Shown one piece after another: positions 1-9,900 of a stretch of 64,000 nucleotides of DNA. Each line of letters starts with the position of its first letter. Within the stretch, counting starts at the first letter, position 1. Source of the DNA: Anaerococcus sp. Marseille-Q7828 (lineage in GTDB: Bacteria; Bacillota; Clostridia; Tissierellales; Peptoniphilaceae); assembly GCF_949769285.1 (NCBI RefSeq), contig NZ_OX458331.1, positions 992,001 to 1,056,000 on the forward strand. The letters run 5' to 3'. Under the pieces are notes generated by a model, which searched no databases, was not told the origin of the DNA, and worked only from the letters and a program-made list of their open reading frames with translations. A program made the translations under genes and the position numbers.

Positions 1-1149
1 ATGGCAGATTATTCTCTAGACAACTTGATGCAAGATAGTGGCAAAACTACCGATATCATATTAGACAAAAACGAGCTTGCAGAAGTAACAGAAAAAAGAG
101 TACAGAACATGAGTCCAGAAGACAGGCAAAAAATCGACCAAATCAAAAATCAAATAGACCTTAGAAATTCCAGCCTGTCATCTATCTATGGGACCAATGC
201 CCAAAAAGGTATAGCAAAGTTTTCTGATGAAATCCTATCTGAAGTAAGGTCCAAAGATACTGGGGAAGTAGGGGATTTGATGCGTGATTTGCTAGTGAAG
301 GTAAATGATGCCGACATTCAAAATTTTGGCGAGAAATCTTTCCTAGACAAGTTTTTTGGCGGACCAAAAAAACAAGTTGAAAAATACTTGGCCAAATATC
401 AAAATATGGAAACCCAAATTGACAAGATATCTGCCCAGCTTGAGACAGCTCGTATGAGCCTACTTAAAGACATTGGTGTATTTGATAAGCTCTATGAAGA
501 AAATATAGCATATTTCAAAGATCTAGAAAGATACATCATAGCAGGTGAAGAAGCCATAGAAGAGATGAGAAGCGAGGCCTTACCAAAGCTTTACAAAGAA
601 GCTGAAAATTCTGACGAACCTATGGCCATGCAAATAGTGCGTGACTTTGAAGAAAATGTCAACCGTTTTGAAAAACGTATATTTGACCTTAAGACATCCA
701 AGGCTGTTGCCTTGCAAACAGCTCCACAAATCAAGCTGATCCAAAACAACGACCAGTTATTAGCTGACAAAATCACTGATTCTATCAACAATACAATCCC
801 ACTTTGGAAAAGCCAAGTTGTCATAGCCCTAGGCCTCAACCGCCAACAAGAAATAGTAAAAATGCAAAGGGAAGTGTCAGATACAACCAACGAGCTTTTG
901 CGTAGGAACTCTGAAAACTTGAGAAATTCAACAGTAGAAATCCAAAAAGAAGCCCAAAGGTCTACCATAGATGTTGAAACCATAAAAGAAGTCAACCAAA
1001 ATCTTATAGCAACCATAGAAGAATCTATGCAAATTCAAGAAGATGCCAAAAACCAAAGAAAAGAAGCAGAAAAAGAACTTGTCATGGTTCAAGAAGAATT
1101 ACGAGAAGAACTAGCCAAAACTTTAGCTCCTCAAACCAGGGGAGAATAA
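1..1149 (+). CDS. TelA-family toxic anion resistance protein
   Basis: A 382-residue cytoplasmic protein with no signal peptide or membrane segment. It is acidic and lysine-rich and looks almost wholly helical. The central and C-terminal part (about 230-370: LQTAPQIKLIQ, then LWKSQVVIALGLNRQQ, then a long coiled coil) is the TelA/KlaA signature. The family is named for tellurite resistance, but in Firmicutes it is more often tied to envelope stress, and its molecular activity is unsettled. The ATG is the first base of the window, so its ribosome site cannot be seen; the length matches the family, so the gene is probably complete. The next gene starts 58 bp downstream and may be cotranscribed. 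Family call firm, role uncertain. Confidence 0.85.
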   Translation: MADYSLDNLMQDSGKTTDIILDKNELAEVTEKRVQNMSPEDRQKIDQIKNQIDLRNSSLSSIYGTNAQKGIAKFSDEILSEVRSKDTGEVGDLMRDLLVKVNDADIQNFGEKSFLDKFFGGPKKQVEKYLAKYQNMETQIDKISAQLETARMSLLKDIGVFDKLYEENIAYFKDLERYIIAGEEAIEEMRSEALPKLYKEAENSDEPMAMQIVRDFEENVNRFEKRIFDLKTSKAVALQTAPQIKLIQNNDQLLADKITDSINNTIPLWKSQVVIALGLNRQQEIVKMQREVSDTTNELLRRNSENLRNSTVEIQKEAQRSTIDVETIKEVNQNLIATIEESMQIQEDAKNQRKEAEKELVMVQEELREELAKTLAPQTRGE

Positions 1150-1157
1150 GAAAATGA

Positions 1158-1187
1158 TTGCAATTTAGCCTAGCTTTGTGGTACTAT
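1158..1187 (+). promoter_or_regulatory. Weak candidate promoter for the secreted module protein
   Basis: TTGCAA at 1158-1163 and TACTAT at 1182-1187 are 18 bp apart, between the TelA stop and the next start. Both boxes deviate from consensus, so read-through from the TelA gene is equally possible. Confidence 0.3.
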
Positions 1188-1207
1188 ATAGTCAATATGG
1201 AGGACTC

Positions 1208-2965
1208 ATGAAAAATACAGGAAAAAGATTAAGAAAATACACAGCCCTAGCCTTAGCCCTGGCTATAGTAAGCCCAGTGGCAGCTTTTGCAAGCGAAGAA
1301 GACCAAGCTGATATTATTCTTACAGAAACAAAGCTAGAAACCATCCCTTACCAAAAATCTCTAACAATGAGCCTATCAGAAGATGGCAGGAAAATTTCCT
1401 ATGATATTAACATCAATAAAGACCAAGCAAAAGGAAATCTAATCGCTTATATATACCAATTAGGCCAAAGCAATATTGAAAACCTAAGCCTAGAAGGTCG
1501 AAGCATTGACACAGACTTGGCTAAGGCTATAAAAGTAGATTTAAAAGATCAAAGCAAACTAAAACTAACAGCTGACATCAAAGAAGGAATGACAGACAAC
1601 CTATCATTTGATCTAGTCCTTGTAGATGGCGATGACTACAAAGACCACACGCATATTGATGCAAAGCTAGTGATAAATGCAGACAAATTAGAAGTCGAAG
1701 AAGTAAAGAAAGATTCAACAAACCTAGGCCTATCAGGTCTATTAACTGACTCAGAAACTATATCTTGGACAGATAGCCTAGTAAACAATACTAATGAGCC
1801 TATAAAAACTGACTATATCCTAAATGTCAGCCCCAACCAAAGTGTTGAAAATCAAAAATTAAGCCTAGATTTTTATCATCTTACAAGCGAGGGTTACAAG
1901 CTAGAAGAATCAAATTCCTATGACCTAGGATCTATTAAAGACCTAGAAATCGCACCTCACAGCCTAGTAAAATTATCATTTACTACAAAAGCAATGCCAA
2001 GCAATGAAGCTTACCAAATAAATGATGCTATTGTCACAAACAATAAGACAGCTAGTAAAGAAGAATTATTAGTAACTGACAAGACAAAAGAAGTTCAGGC
2101 AAAAGATTTAACCGAGGATTTAATCGATACAAGTAAAGAGATCCAAACAACTCTTGTAGCAAACGAAAAAAACCAAGATACCGATGTAACTAGCAAAACA
2201 GATGAAAAACTAGAAGAAAAGCTTGGCGAAGTCAAAACAGTAACTGTTGATGATAACAAGGCTAAAACAAAAGAAGTCCAAGCTCAAGAATTGACCCAAC
2301 AAATCAACTCAATAAGCGGACAAATTAGCCAAATCTTACAGGAAAATGAAGCTCAATTGCCAGCTACAATAATGAATGAGTCAAAGAGCGAAGAAAAATC
2401 AGAAAGTTCAAAAGAGTTAACAGCCATTGAACTTACAAATAAACTTGAAAGAATCAAGGGAGAAATAGAACAAACCCTAAAACAAGTTGTAACAGCTGAC
2501 CAATACAATAAGCTCATAACAACAGAGGCTGAATCTACAAAAGAAGAAGAGGCTCAAAGCTTAATAAAGACTCTAAATGATCAAACAAGTCAAATACTAG
2601 AAGTCCTAAGACAAGTAGAACTTGGCCAAGAAGCCAACTACCTAGACCAACATCCAGAAGAATTAGCAAAAATCGACAAGCTTTTGGACGATGTAGAAAA
2701 ATTTGACGAAAATACAAAGAAAACAATAAAAGAAAACCAAGAAAAAAATAAAGACTACGTAAGCCCACACTTTGTGATGGTTAAGGAAGATTTCTCCAAA
2801 GAAGTTTATAAAAAACTAGAAAATGTTGTAACTGTAACCCTAGACCCTCTAGAAAGAAAGCAAACAACAATGACAAAAGAAGAAGTCAAAAGAGAATACC
2901 CATCCATAGCCCACTACTTAGAAAACCTAGAACTAAGAAGTGACTTACTAAATACTCTAAAATAA
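1208..2965 (+). CDS. Secreted protein with the giant-adhesin N-terminal module, no wall anchor
   Basis: A 585-residue exported protein of unknown function. I chose ATG 1208 over the in-frame GTG at 1178 because a TGGAGGA site lies just upstream and a clean signal peptide follows (basic start, long Ala/Leu core, cleavage near AFA-S, about residue 28). Residues ~180-280 (ISWTD, then DFYHLTSEGYKL) match the N-terminal module of the three giant adhesins downstream (ISYTD, then DFYQAKKEGYVI). From ~residue 290 it is helical and Glu/Lys/Gln-rich. It has no CnaB repeat, LPxTG-like motif or C-terminal membrane segment, so it should be released or held non-covalently. It may be a soluble partner or a shortened paralogue of the giants. 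A terminator follows. Confidence 0.8.
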   Translation: MKNTGKRLRKYTALALALAIVSPVAAFASEEDQADIILTETKLETIPYQKSLTMSLSEDGRKISYDININKDQAKGNLIAYIYQLGQSNIENLSLEGRSIDTDLAKAIKVDLKDQSKLKLTADIKEGMTDNLSFDLVLVDGDDYKDHTHIDAKLVINADKLEVEEVKKDSTNLGLSGLLTDSETISWTDSLVNNTNEPIKTDYILNVSPNQSVENQKLSLDFYHLTSEGYKLEESNSYDLGSIKDLEIAPHSLVKLSFTTKAMPSNEAYQINDAIVTNNKTASKEELLVTDKTKEVQAKDLTEDLIDTSKEIQTTLVANEKNQDTDVTSKTDEKLEEKLGEVKTVTVDDNKAKTKEVQAQELTQQINSISGQISQILQENEAQLPATIMNESKSEEKSESSKELTAIELTNKLERIKGEIEQTLKQVVTADQYNKLITTEAESTKEEEAQSLIKTLNDQTSQILEVLRQVELGQEANYLDQHPEELAKIDKLLDDVEKFDENTKKTIKENQEKNKDYVSPHFVMVKEDFSKEVYKKLENVVTVTLDPLERKQTTMTKEEVKREYPSIAHYLENLELRSDLLNTLK

Positions 2966-3006
2966 GAACTAAGGCCTCCGGGAAACCAGGGGTCTTATTT
3001 TTTTTG
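2958..3006 (+). terminator. Rho-independent terminator
   Basis: A GC-rich imperfect hairpin (CCTC paired with GGGG, extendable through AATAAGA/TCTTATT) runs straight into a T tract, immediately after the stop codon at 2965. Confidence 0.7.
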
Positions 3007-3020
3007 GAAAATAGCCACCT

Positions 3021-3433
3021 TGTCATCCTGTACGAATGATTTGTATAGGAGATTATTCGCATTCGCTCAGAATGACAAGGGGGTGTGGTTGTGCTAACTC
3101 TGTTTATTTGAATACGTAAATGTCACTTCTCACCCCTGTCATCCTCGAGGGAGCGAACGCGACCGAAGGATCTCATACAGCACTATTCAGCCAGGAGATT
3201 CTTCGCAGAAGCTCAGAATGACAAGAGCTTGTGGTTGCGCTAACTCTCTTTATTTGAATATGTAAATGAAACTTCCCACTTGTCATCCTCGAGGGAGCGA
3301 ACGCGACCGAAGGATCTCATAAAGCACTGTTTATCCAAGAAATTCATCGCAAAAGCTCAGAATGACAGGGTTTAGGAGTAAGAGTCTATTCTCTACTTAT
3401 GTCATCCTCGAGGCCGCAGGCCGAAGGATCTTT
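3021..3433. repeat. Cluster of interspersed palindromic repeats (four units)
   Basis: Units lie at 3021-3078, 3137-3223, 3281-3367 and a half unit at 3400-3433. Each starts TGTCATCCT and, when complete, ends CTCAGAATGACA, an imperfect inverted terminal repeat. Inside are the blocks GAGCGAACGCGACCGAAGGATC and CAGGAGATTCTTCGC or variants. The spacers between the first three units also repeat (TTTATTTGAATA block at ~3100 and ~3250), so the cluster partly arose by tandem duplication of ~146 bp. The same family recurs elsewhere in the window. Confidence 0.85.
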
Positions 3434-3917
3434 ATTTATGAAACATTCATTAGTATGTTATCTTTCAATTACCATAGAACCTCACAAACTAGCTCACTTT
3501 TTTTGTCATTCTACTTATTTATATCTATCAAATACTACTATTTTTCTAAAATTTTATGCCTAGTGATTTTTTTATCTTTATTTTTTAATCCGACTAAAAT
3601 ACTACATTATTTTTATGATTGTTGGGTTTTTAACAAAAATAATTAAAAAATAAATATATTGTGTGTAATTAATTTTTCATATACTGTATAATAAAATAAA
3701 TAATTAAATTAATACAGCTAATGTAGCTTTTCTTTATCCAGTATAGGATGAATAAATATTTATAAAAATGTTTTCATTTATAAGTATTGTTTTCTATGCT
3801 ATATATTACATATCGATTATATCTAATTTATTGATAATAGAAAGCACTAAGTGTTTTTTTAATAGCTATATTTGTAGTTGATTTTAATTCGGAATATATG
3901 AAAGGAAAACGGGTTTT
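3434..3917. other. AT-rich intergenic region upstream of the first giant adhesin
   Basis: No convincing gene. The 94-codon open frame at 3362-3646 begins inside a repeat and is low-complexity Phe/Ser/Tyr, so I reject it. There are -10-like boxes at 3680-3685 (TATACT) and 3687-3692 (TATAAT), but no -35 box at good spacing. If transcription starts there, the leader would be about 220 nt. AAAGGA at 3901-3906 is the ribosome site for ATG 3918. Confidence 0.5.
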
Positions 3918-6900
3918 ATGAAGAATTATATTAAGAATTTATTTCTAAAAGTAACGTCGTTGGTTTTAGTATTGTTTCTAACCTTACCAAGCCAAATTAT
4001 GGCATCGGCAATGACGAGTATAGATGACAAAACTTATGATGGAAATAAGAGCATTATGGGTCTTACTGGTCTGTATATGACAAGTAACGATGACTTGATT
4101 GACAAGCCTATTGAAAACAAGCAAGTTTTAGCAAGCGATAGGTCCATAGAAGAAACTAATGATTTCCTTATAGAAAAATCAGCCAGTATTTCAAAAACTA
4201 CAGGACTTATTACATATAAAATTGCTGTAACAAATAAGGAAAAAGCAAGTGGCGATAATCAAAGCATAGTATTTGCAATAAATTCAAATCTTAGTGATAT
4301 GAAAGTAGAAAAGGTCACAGCTTTAAGTGCTGATGGATATGAAAGAGAAATATCCTACAAAGAAAATAGCCCATCAATATTAGAAAGAGACAAAGATATT
4401 GAAACATTTGGTCTTTCTACAGCGAATGATGATAATACCACCGTTTATTACATAAGTGCAAAATTAAGTGATGATTCGCTAAAATCATTAGAAGAAATAG
4501 AAAATCCTACTGATATTTTTGCTCTAGATTATGCAATACTTGATGGTGAGCAAGCACTTTATCAACAAAGATATAGCTTAATAATAGATGATCAAAACCA
4601 TGGTGGACATTTTGCTTTGCTAGAAAATGAAGATTCAACTAGCAATATTAATGCTATATATAATCCAGGATCTTCTAATCTTTTTGGACATAGTCCAGCT
4701 ACTATATCCTACACAGATTTTATTTTAGCTAAAGATGATCAAGAATTCATTTATAAACTTCAACCTGATGATAATCAAGCTACAGAAAATTCCCAAATCA
4801 ACATAGACTTCTACCAAGCAAAGAAAGAAGGTTATGTAATAAATAAAACATATAGTCAAACCATTCCTTTTACCAAAGAATTAAAATTGCAAATCCCAAG
4901 CGGACAATTAGCAAGAATAAAATTTACATCAACAGTAAGAGAAAATGTAAATCCTCAAAACTTTATATTTAACAACAAAACTATAGCAAACCCAGACTAT
5001 AAAATTACTTCAAGCAATGAGGAAGAATCAGATGAAGATCCTCTGCCGGCTGAATCTTTTGATAAAGATGAAGGGTCAAAGTCTTCCAATGGTATCATAG
5101 CACACGATAAGGACCAAGATTTTTCTGCAAATCCAAATACTGAAAAAGCAGAAACATCAAGTGATAATTCTTTTAATAACAAATCAGGGACAAACTCCTC
5201 CAATGATAGCATAGCACACAATAAGGACCAAGATTTTTCTGCAAATCCAAATACCGAAAAAGCAGAAACATCAACAGATAATTCTTTTGATAGCAAGTCA
5301 GGGTCAAACTCGTCCAATGATATCATAGCAGATGAAAAGGAGCAGGATTTTTCTACGAATTCAAAGACAAAAAAAGAAGACCCAACCATAGGTGAATCTT
5401 CTAATAACGAATCAGGGTCAAACTCTTCCAACGATATCATATCAGACCAAGAAGACCTAGATTTTTCTTCAAATTCAAAAACCGAAGATAAGGTATCTGC
5501 TATAGCTATCAACAAAGATGGTTATATAGCAAAACTAAACAATGAATCTAGACTAACAAACGAATTAGAAGAAGCTATTAATGATATTACATCAACCCTA
5601 GAAGCTTATAATAATGACGAAATATACTTAGATGAATTACAAGCATCTATTGGTCAAATAGCTAGCGAATATAATTTAGAATCTAGTCAGATAGAAGAGA
5701 TAATCAATGCTTTGATTTCTGGTCTAAATGATGCGAAGCACAAAGTAGCTAAGCTAAATGTTTCTGACATTGAAAAAGCTATAGCTTCTAATGATGGAAA
5801 TAGAAATGTAGAAAAAGCTTTAGCCGGTCCAGAAGCTAAGATACCTTCTGAGTATCTTGATAGACTAGTAAGCGAGAAACTTCAAGAAGAAGGAATAACT
5901 ATAGAAGACTTCCAAAACTATATGTACGAATTGGAAGACAAATATGGCCTTAGCAATGAAGATGTAGATAGAATCTATACAGAAAACGAAGAAGCTATCA
6001 AAAATCTAATCTCAAAAGCTCAAGAAGAAAAAACCACAGGTGATGTATTTGTAGCATCTGATGGATTTGCTAATAAGCAATTTATACTTCGAACACAAAT
6101 GGATGTCTTAGCTGTTCCAAATTGGCAAATTCCTGCTAATTGGCACTTTGATGTAAACATTGGACCATACCTATATCCAGCTTCTAATGAACTTAAACCA
6201 TTAACAGATGCAAATGGCAAGGTTGTTGCCACAGCTAAATATATAGAAGCAGAAAATAAAATTAGATACACTTTCCCAGAAGCTCTTAAAGTTAGCAAGA
6301 ATATAGATATAGATCAAATGCTAGCCTTTAACACATCAAAAATTGGCGATGCTTCACAAATTGACATCAATATTAGTGTAAAACCAAAAAATATGCTAAG
6401 AAAGTCTATGCCAACTATGACTGTAAGAGCTGATGATGACTCACCAGTTGTAACAGCATTTCCAGGAGGAAAAGTTCCAGTTAAGACTCCTACAGAACAA
6501 CAAGGCCTAACGAGGACATATCCTTATAATGTAGACTATTGGACATATCAATACTATGATGCTTCAAAAAACACTGTTAACTGGGACATAAGAGTTGAAA
6601 CTGATCAAGTTAACCTAGACCACTTAGACTACCAAAATTTGGGAGTATCACTATATGCTCCAGAAAATCAAAAATTATCAAATTATAAAGTAACAGTTAG
6701 AGACTACTTAGGAAATGATATTTCTACAAATGCTAATGCATCCAAAGTCCGTGAAGGTGTTTCTTCTGAAACAGGAACAACAATTAACACAGGAACTTTG
6801 AAAGCTTCGCCTACAAAAAATCTTTTGACTTACAACTTTGATATCCCAAAATCAAGTCTTCCAAAAGATTTAATAATTCATGTAGAAGCTACACCAACTG

Positions 6901-9900
6901 ATGCAGCTAGATTTACTTTTTATGATTTGGGGCTAAGGTTAACTCCAGATAATAATTATATCAATACAATAGTTCAACAATTCAAAGATGATTGGGCTAA
7001 GTTAGTGGCTGCCATGCCTTGGATAATTCCATATAAAAGTGGAGATGCAGTAGCAGCCAAGTTCGAGAAGGGCTTTAATGTAGTAGATACAAGATTACCA
7101 GCCTATACTTATGGAATTAATAATGACAAATATAGCACTCGAGTTTACGCTGATAAATCAAGATCGATTTACGGTCAGTTTACAAATAATGAAGAAAAGA
7201 TAAAGTGGCAAGTTTCCGAGACTTTAAGATTACAAGATGATGATAGACTTGTTTCAAAAGGAAGTCTAGGAAGTGATGTTTTAAATGCTAATTTCATTAA
7301 TTCTAAGCAAACAAAGCTATCGGCATATATAGAAGTCCTTGAACCTAATAATGACGGTTCATTTACTAGAAAATATGAAACCACAACAAATAGTGACTCC
7401 TCATTCAGAGATGGATTATCTAAAGTTACCAGCACACTAAAACCAGGTACTGTAATCAACTATATTTTCACAAATACAGTGGATGACCCAAATTCTGAAT
7501 CTAGCATAAAAATTAATTTTAATGAGAGATTAGATTATGCTGGGGGAAGCTATGGTGGAGAACAGACAGCTTCAATTAGTAAATTATCAATTGAAGAAAA
7601 AAATGATAGATTCCATATAGGAATGGAATTTAGACCTGTTAGAACAGGTAAGACATGGAGATATAGTCAGAACGAAGGTGATTATGCATACCGTGTATAC
7701 GAAAACTATGATATGGTATTCTGTATAAACCCAGGTGTACCATCACCTGTAAGTGATAAATTCTGGAAAGATGATGCATATCAAATTCATAAAGAAACAG
7801 CTACACTAGAAAATTTAAAAAAGAGATTACCTCAATCTAGTAGTGGAACTTACTACACGAGATTTACACCAGAAGTAATTGAAGATAGATTGAAAAAAAC
7901 ATTCTATTATGCAGAGCAGTTAAGAGAAGAAAAAAACCTAGATGATTTTCAATACTATGAAATGGTTAAGTATGTAGTGAATTATTTCACATATTCAAAA
8001 CAAGCTTGGGATTTGTATGGAAGTCCATCTAGTGGAAAATATATAGCTCCAAGCTCAAACGCAACTGAATTACTGAATCGAGTGAATAGTGCTCAAGGTT
8101 GGAACCAAGAAAAAGCTGACTCTGTATTAATTGAAGCTTACTGGAATACAAAGGAAAAAGCTAAGAATGGAGATATTGGAGTACCAGGAGACTCTTACGC
8201 ACATGGTGACCAATGGCAAAATATGATTACTGGAAAGGTAATTAAACCATTCAAATTTAACAAAATTAAAGAAGATGGACAAGCTCTTAAAGATGCAAAA
8301 TTCGTAATTAGAGATGAAAATGGAGTAGTTATAAAAGAATTCACATCTAATGGTGCTGAACAAGAACTTTATTTAAAACCTGGAAAATATACAGTTGAAG
8401 AAGTTTCTTCACCAAGCGGATATAAACTATTAGAAAAATTTAGTTTTGAGATAAAGACAGGTATAGAGAAAATAGAAAAAAAAGATATTCCTCTATTAAA
8501 AAATTACGTGGTAGGTGCAGTAAATGATATTGGATACAACTACAAACAACCTATTCCACAAGAAGAAACTGTTAGATACCTATACGATACCACAACAGTT
8601 TACAGAGACTTAGGCAGGAAGTTTATTGAATCTAAGGAATCTAAGAAAAAATTTGAAGGTGGTAACTATGTTCAAGAATACTACGAAGTAGAATTTGATG
8701 AGAATCATAATAATGTTGACAGTAATGGAAATAAGTTAGTATCATTTAATAATGATAAATTATCAATAGAGGCTAAAAATATAAAGGGTGCAAAATTAGA
8801 AGTAAGCAAAAAACTTCTAGCAGCAGACGGTGAGTATCACAATCTTCCTGGTATAAAGTTTACGTTAAAAGAGGATAAATTATTAGGAGAAAAAAAAGAA
8901 GTAACAACTAATAAAGATGGTATTGCAGTATTTGATAACCTCCCACTAAACTCAAAATGGACATTAACAGAAACTATTCCAAACGGAATTTTTAACCATA
9001 ATGCTACTTGGAAAGTGAGTGTAGACGCTACTGGCAAAGTTACTATCACAGAAAATGGTGATACTTCTGGCCTTGGAAAAGAAAGTACTATAGATAAAGA
9101 CAAAGGTACAATTACTATCTACAACAAGACCGAGCAAAATAGCAGCTTCAAAATCAAAAAAGTTGACCAAGATCGCAAGCCACTTGGTAATGTAGGTTTT
9201 ACTCTTTATCAACAAGATAAAAAAACACCTATAAGAAGTAAAGATAGTTCGAATACAGAGTACTTCACAAATGCAGATGGTTACCTATACTTCTCCAATC
9301 TACCAGATGGAATATATTACCTAAAAGAAACAACAGTTCCAGATGGCTATGCTGTTCTAAATGATGGCTGGACAGGGCTTAAGATTGAAAGTGGCAATGT
9401 GACAATCATAGAACCAGAAGATGAAACTGCGTCAGAAAATGCTACACAAAAAGACTACTCAAAAGTAGAAATTTCAAATACCAAACCAAATGGTGCGAAT
9501 ACATGGATTGAATATGATATTGTAAATCATCTGGATAATGTTGATGTATCCTTTACCAAATATGGAATAACAAAAGATAGCAACGGTAAAGAATACACAC
9601 AAATCCTCCCAGGTGCAGTATTCAAACTACAAATACTAAAAGACAATAAATTTGTCGACACTGGTAAGACTGCTACATCTGATTCTAGCGGACAAGTAGT
9701 ATTTAAGGGCTTATCATCAGGTGAGTACCAAATCATAGAAACTGAAACAGCTAGCGATGCATACAGAAAACCAGATGGAGCTGTGAAGACTTTCAAAGTT
9801 GAAGCAGGAAAAGTATATATTAAAACTGCTAATGGATATGAAGAATATATAGACAATGAAAATGACTATATCTATAACGAGCAAAAGGGTCTAGGTAAAC

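Noticed and set aside
3021-3433. CRISPR array
   Set aside because: Repeat-like units are ~87 bp palindromes at irregular spacing, with the spacers also repeated; no cas genes are present.
3362-3646. A 94-codon open frame on the + strand
   Set aside because: It starts inside an interspersed repeat, has no ribosome site, and encodes low-complexity Phe/Ser/Tyr residues from AT-rich DNA.
4997-5515. A 172-codon minus-strand open frame, Ser/Glu-rich and repetitive
   Set aside because: It is the antisense of the tandem repeat in giant 1; codon bias of the + strand keeps it open.
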